Assembly: GCA_027004315.1 (NCBI GenBank)
Contig: JALTHV010000050.1
Span: 1 to 14,749, forward strand
DNA: 14,749 nucleotides
From: Deltaproteobacteria bacterium
GTDB lineage: Bacteria; Desulfobacterota; Dissulfuribacteria; Dissulfuribacterales; UBA3076
Direction of reading: 5' to 3'
Position numbers and translations under genes: made by a program. Shown here piece by piece: positions 14,191 to 14,749 of the stretch; the first letter of the stretch is position 1; every line of letters begins with the position of its first letter. The notes below the pieces were generated by a model that had not been told where the DNA came from, made no database searches, and saw only the letters and a program-made list of their open reading frames with translations.

Positions 14191-14394
14191 GTAACTTCTC
14201 AATAAGTTGGGGCATCATTTTTGGTAACCGATCATATTCCCCCCGGCCAGCGGTAGCTTTTTTCAGGGTTTCAGGAGCATCGCTTGATGCACAAGATCAG
14301 GGCACTCTGCCTATTAATCCGCACTGAAACCCTGAAAAAAGCTACCGCTGGCCGGAGACGCGAACGGTTACGCCAGGACTTATTGAGAACTTAC
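14191..14394. mobile_element. MITE, type A copy 2 (204 bp)
   Basis: It has the same length as the copy at 131-334 and differs from it at only a few positions, mainly near the right end (AGGACTTATTGAGAACTTAC against AGAACTTATTGAGAAGTTAC). TGCATCTT at 14183-14190 and 14395-14402 is the 8-bp target duplication. It lies inside the type C repeat and directly abuts the next element. Confidence 0.9.
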
Positions 14395-14402
14395 TGCATC
14401 TT

Positions 14403-14661
14403 GTAACTTCTCAATAAGTTGGGGCATCATTTTTGGTAACTGACCATAGGGTGCTTCTTTTGGAAACGATTTGCGTTAGCCCTGTAGTTTTCTTGGTTTT
14501 TGCAGCATTGGAAACCCTGGCTCCGGAGCGCAGCGGAGGAGAACAGGGAGGGTCCTATGCTGCAACAAAAACCTTAGAAAACAAGGGGCGAGAGCATGTT
14601 GGAAAAAGAAGCACCCTGTGGTCGGTTACATCGAAGTTGCCAGGACTTATTGAGAACTTAC
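14403..14661. mobile_element. MITE, type B copy 2 (259 bp)
   Basis: It has the same length as 13772-14030 and is nearly identical; the clearest changes are at the left core boundary (CTGACCATAGGG against CCGATCACAGGG). It is flanked by TGCATCTT (14395-14402), shared with the type A copy, and TGCGTCTT (14662-14669), matching at 7 of 8 positions. This places two insertions at one target site. Confidence 0.88.
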
Positions 14662-14741
14662 TGCGTCTTTGTGTGAGATTTTTGATTTTTTACGAAGTCA
14701 TCACTTATTGAGATATTAAAAATTTACGTGCAAGGAATATC

Positions 14742-14749
14742 ATGAAGAT
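14742..14749 (+). CDS. Possible start of a gene running off the window
   Basis: An ATG at 14742 (ATG AAG AT..) is preceded by AAGGA with suitable spacing, immediately after the repeat cluster. Only two full codons are visible, so this is a suggestion based on the ribosome site alone. Confidence 0.25.

Larger units (their letters stand above)
14103..14702. repeat. Hairpin repeat element, type C copy 2, interrupted by two MITEs
   Basis: The left part (14103-14190) starts TGTCCCCGC and carries TCACGCAAAGGCGCAAAG, as in the copy at 8098-8225. The right part (14670-14702) ends GATTTTTTACGAAGTCATC and also matches that copy. Between them lie a type A and a type B MITE inserted in the right stem. 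Without the insertions and extra duplications the unit is about 121 bp, close to the 128 bp of the intact copy. AATTATTG (14095-14102) and ACTTATTG (14703-14710) flank it, matching at 7 of 8 positions. Confidence 0.7.

Overview
This window is a bacterial chromosome segment of mid-range G+C. The mix of genes suggests a Gram-negative, probably anaerobic bacterium of the Desulfobacterota/Deltaproteobacteria type: an AICAR formyltransferase without its IMP-cyclohydrolase half, a periplasmic DsbC-like isomerase, an ArnB-like aminotransferase, and a ChlI/ChlD-type chelatase motor. That taxonomic guess is an inference and is weakly held. I see no rRNA or tRNA gene, CRISPR array, or transposase.

Layout. 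1-760: a decayed Phd/YefM-ParE toxin-antitoxin pair; the antitoxin is split by a 204-bp miniature transposon. 771-2323 (+): a four-helix EmrE/ArnE-type membrane protein and an ArnB-like PLP aminotransferase, overlapping by one base. 2391-5480 (-): one operon reading ClpX-like AAA+ ATPase, degenerate receiver protein, hemB. 5481-5998: non-coding, holding a degenerate transposon copy. 5999-8084 (+): DsbC-like protein, then AICAR formyltransferase. 8096-8231: a hairpin repeat. 8284-9479 (+): an unrecognised small protein overlapping an alpha/beta-hydrolase whose usual catalytic His position holds Arg. 9594-13461 (-): a tightly coupled operon of a ChlI-ChlD fusion (AAA+ plus VWA), a second ChlI-like AAA+, and an ABC ATPase with no permease beside it. 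13534-14702: about 1.2 kb of almost pure miniature-transposon sequence, including nested insertions.

Gene themes. hemB (porphobilinogen synthesis) and the chelatase ATPases (metal insertion into a tetrapyrrole) both belong to tetrapyrrole metabolism, but they sit in separate operons. The large chelatase subunit (BchH/CobN type) is not in the window, so the metal cannot be assigned.

The most unusual signal is the repeat family. Five insertions (131-334, 5627-5797, 13772-14030, 14191-14394, 14403-14661) share outer ends of the type GTAACTTCTCAATAAGTT and are flanked by 8-bp target duplications. They carry three unrelated palindromic cores. One core (148 bp) also occurs alone, without the outer arms, as a 146-bp element at 13534-13679. 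GTAA termini with 8-bp duplications fit mobilisation by an IS66-family transposase acting in trans. The family looks like nested or core-swapping MITEs, and it has broken a toxin-antitoxin gene and landed inside another repeat.
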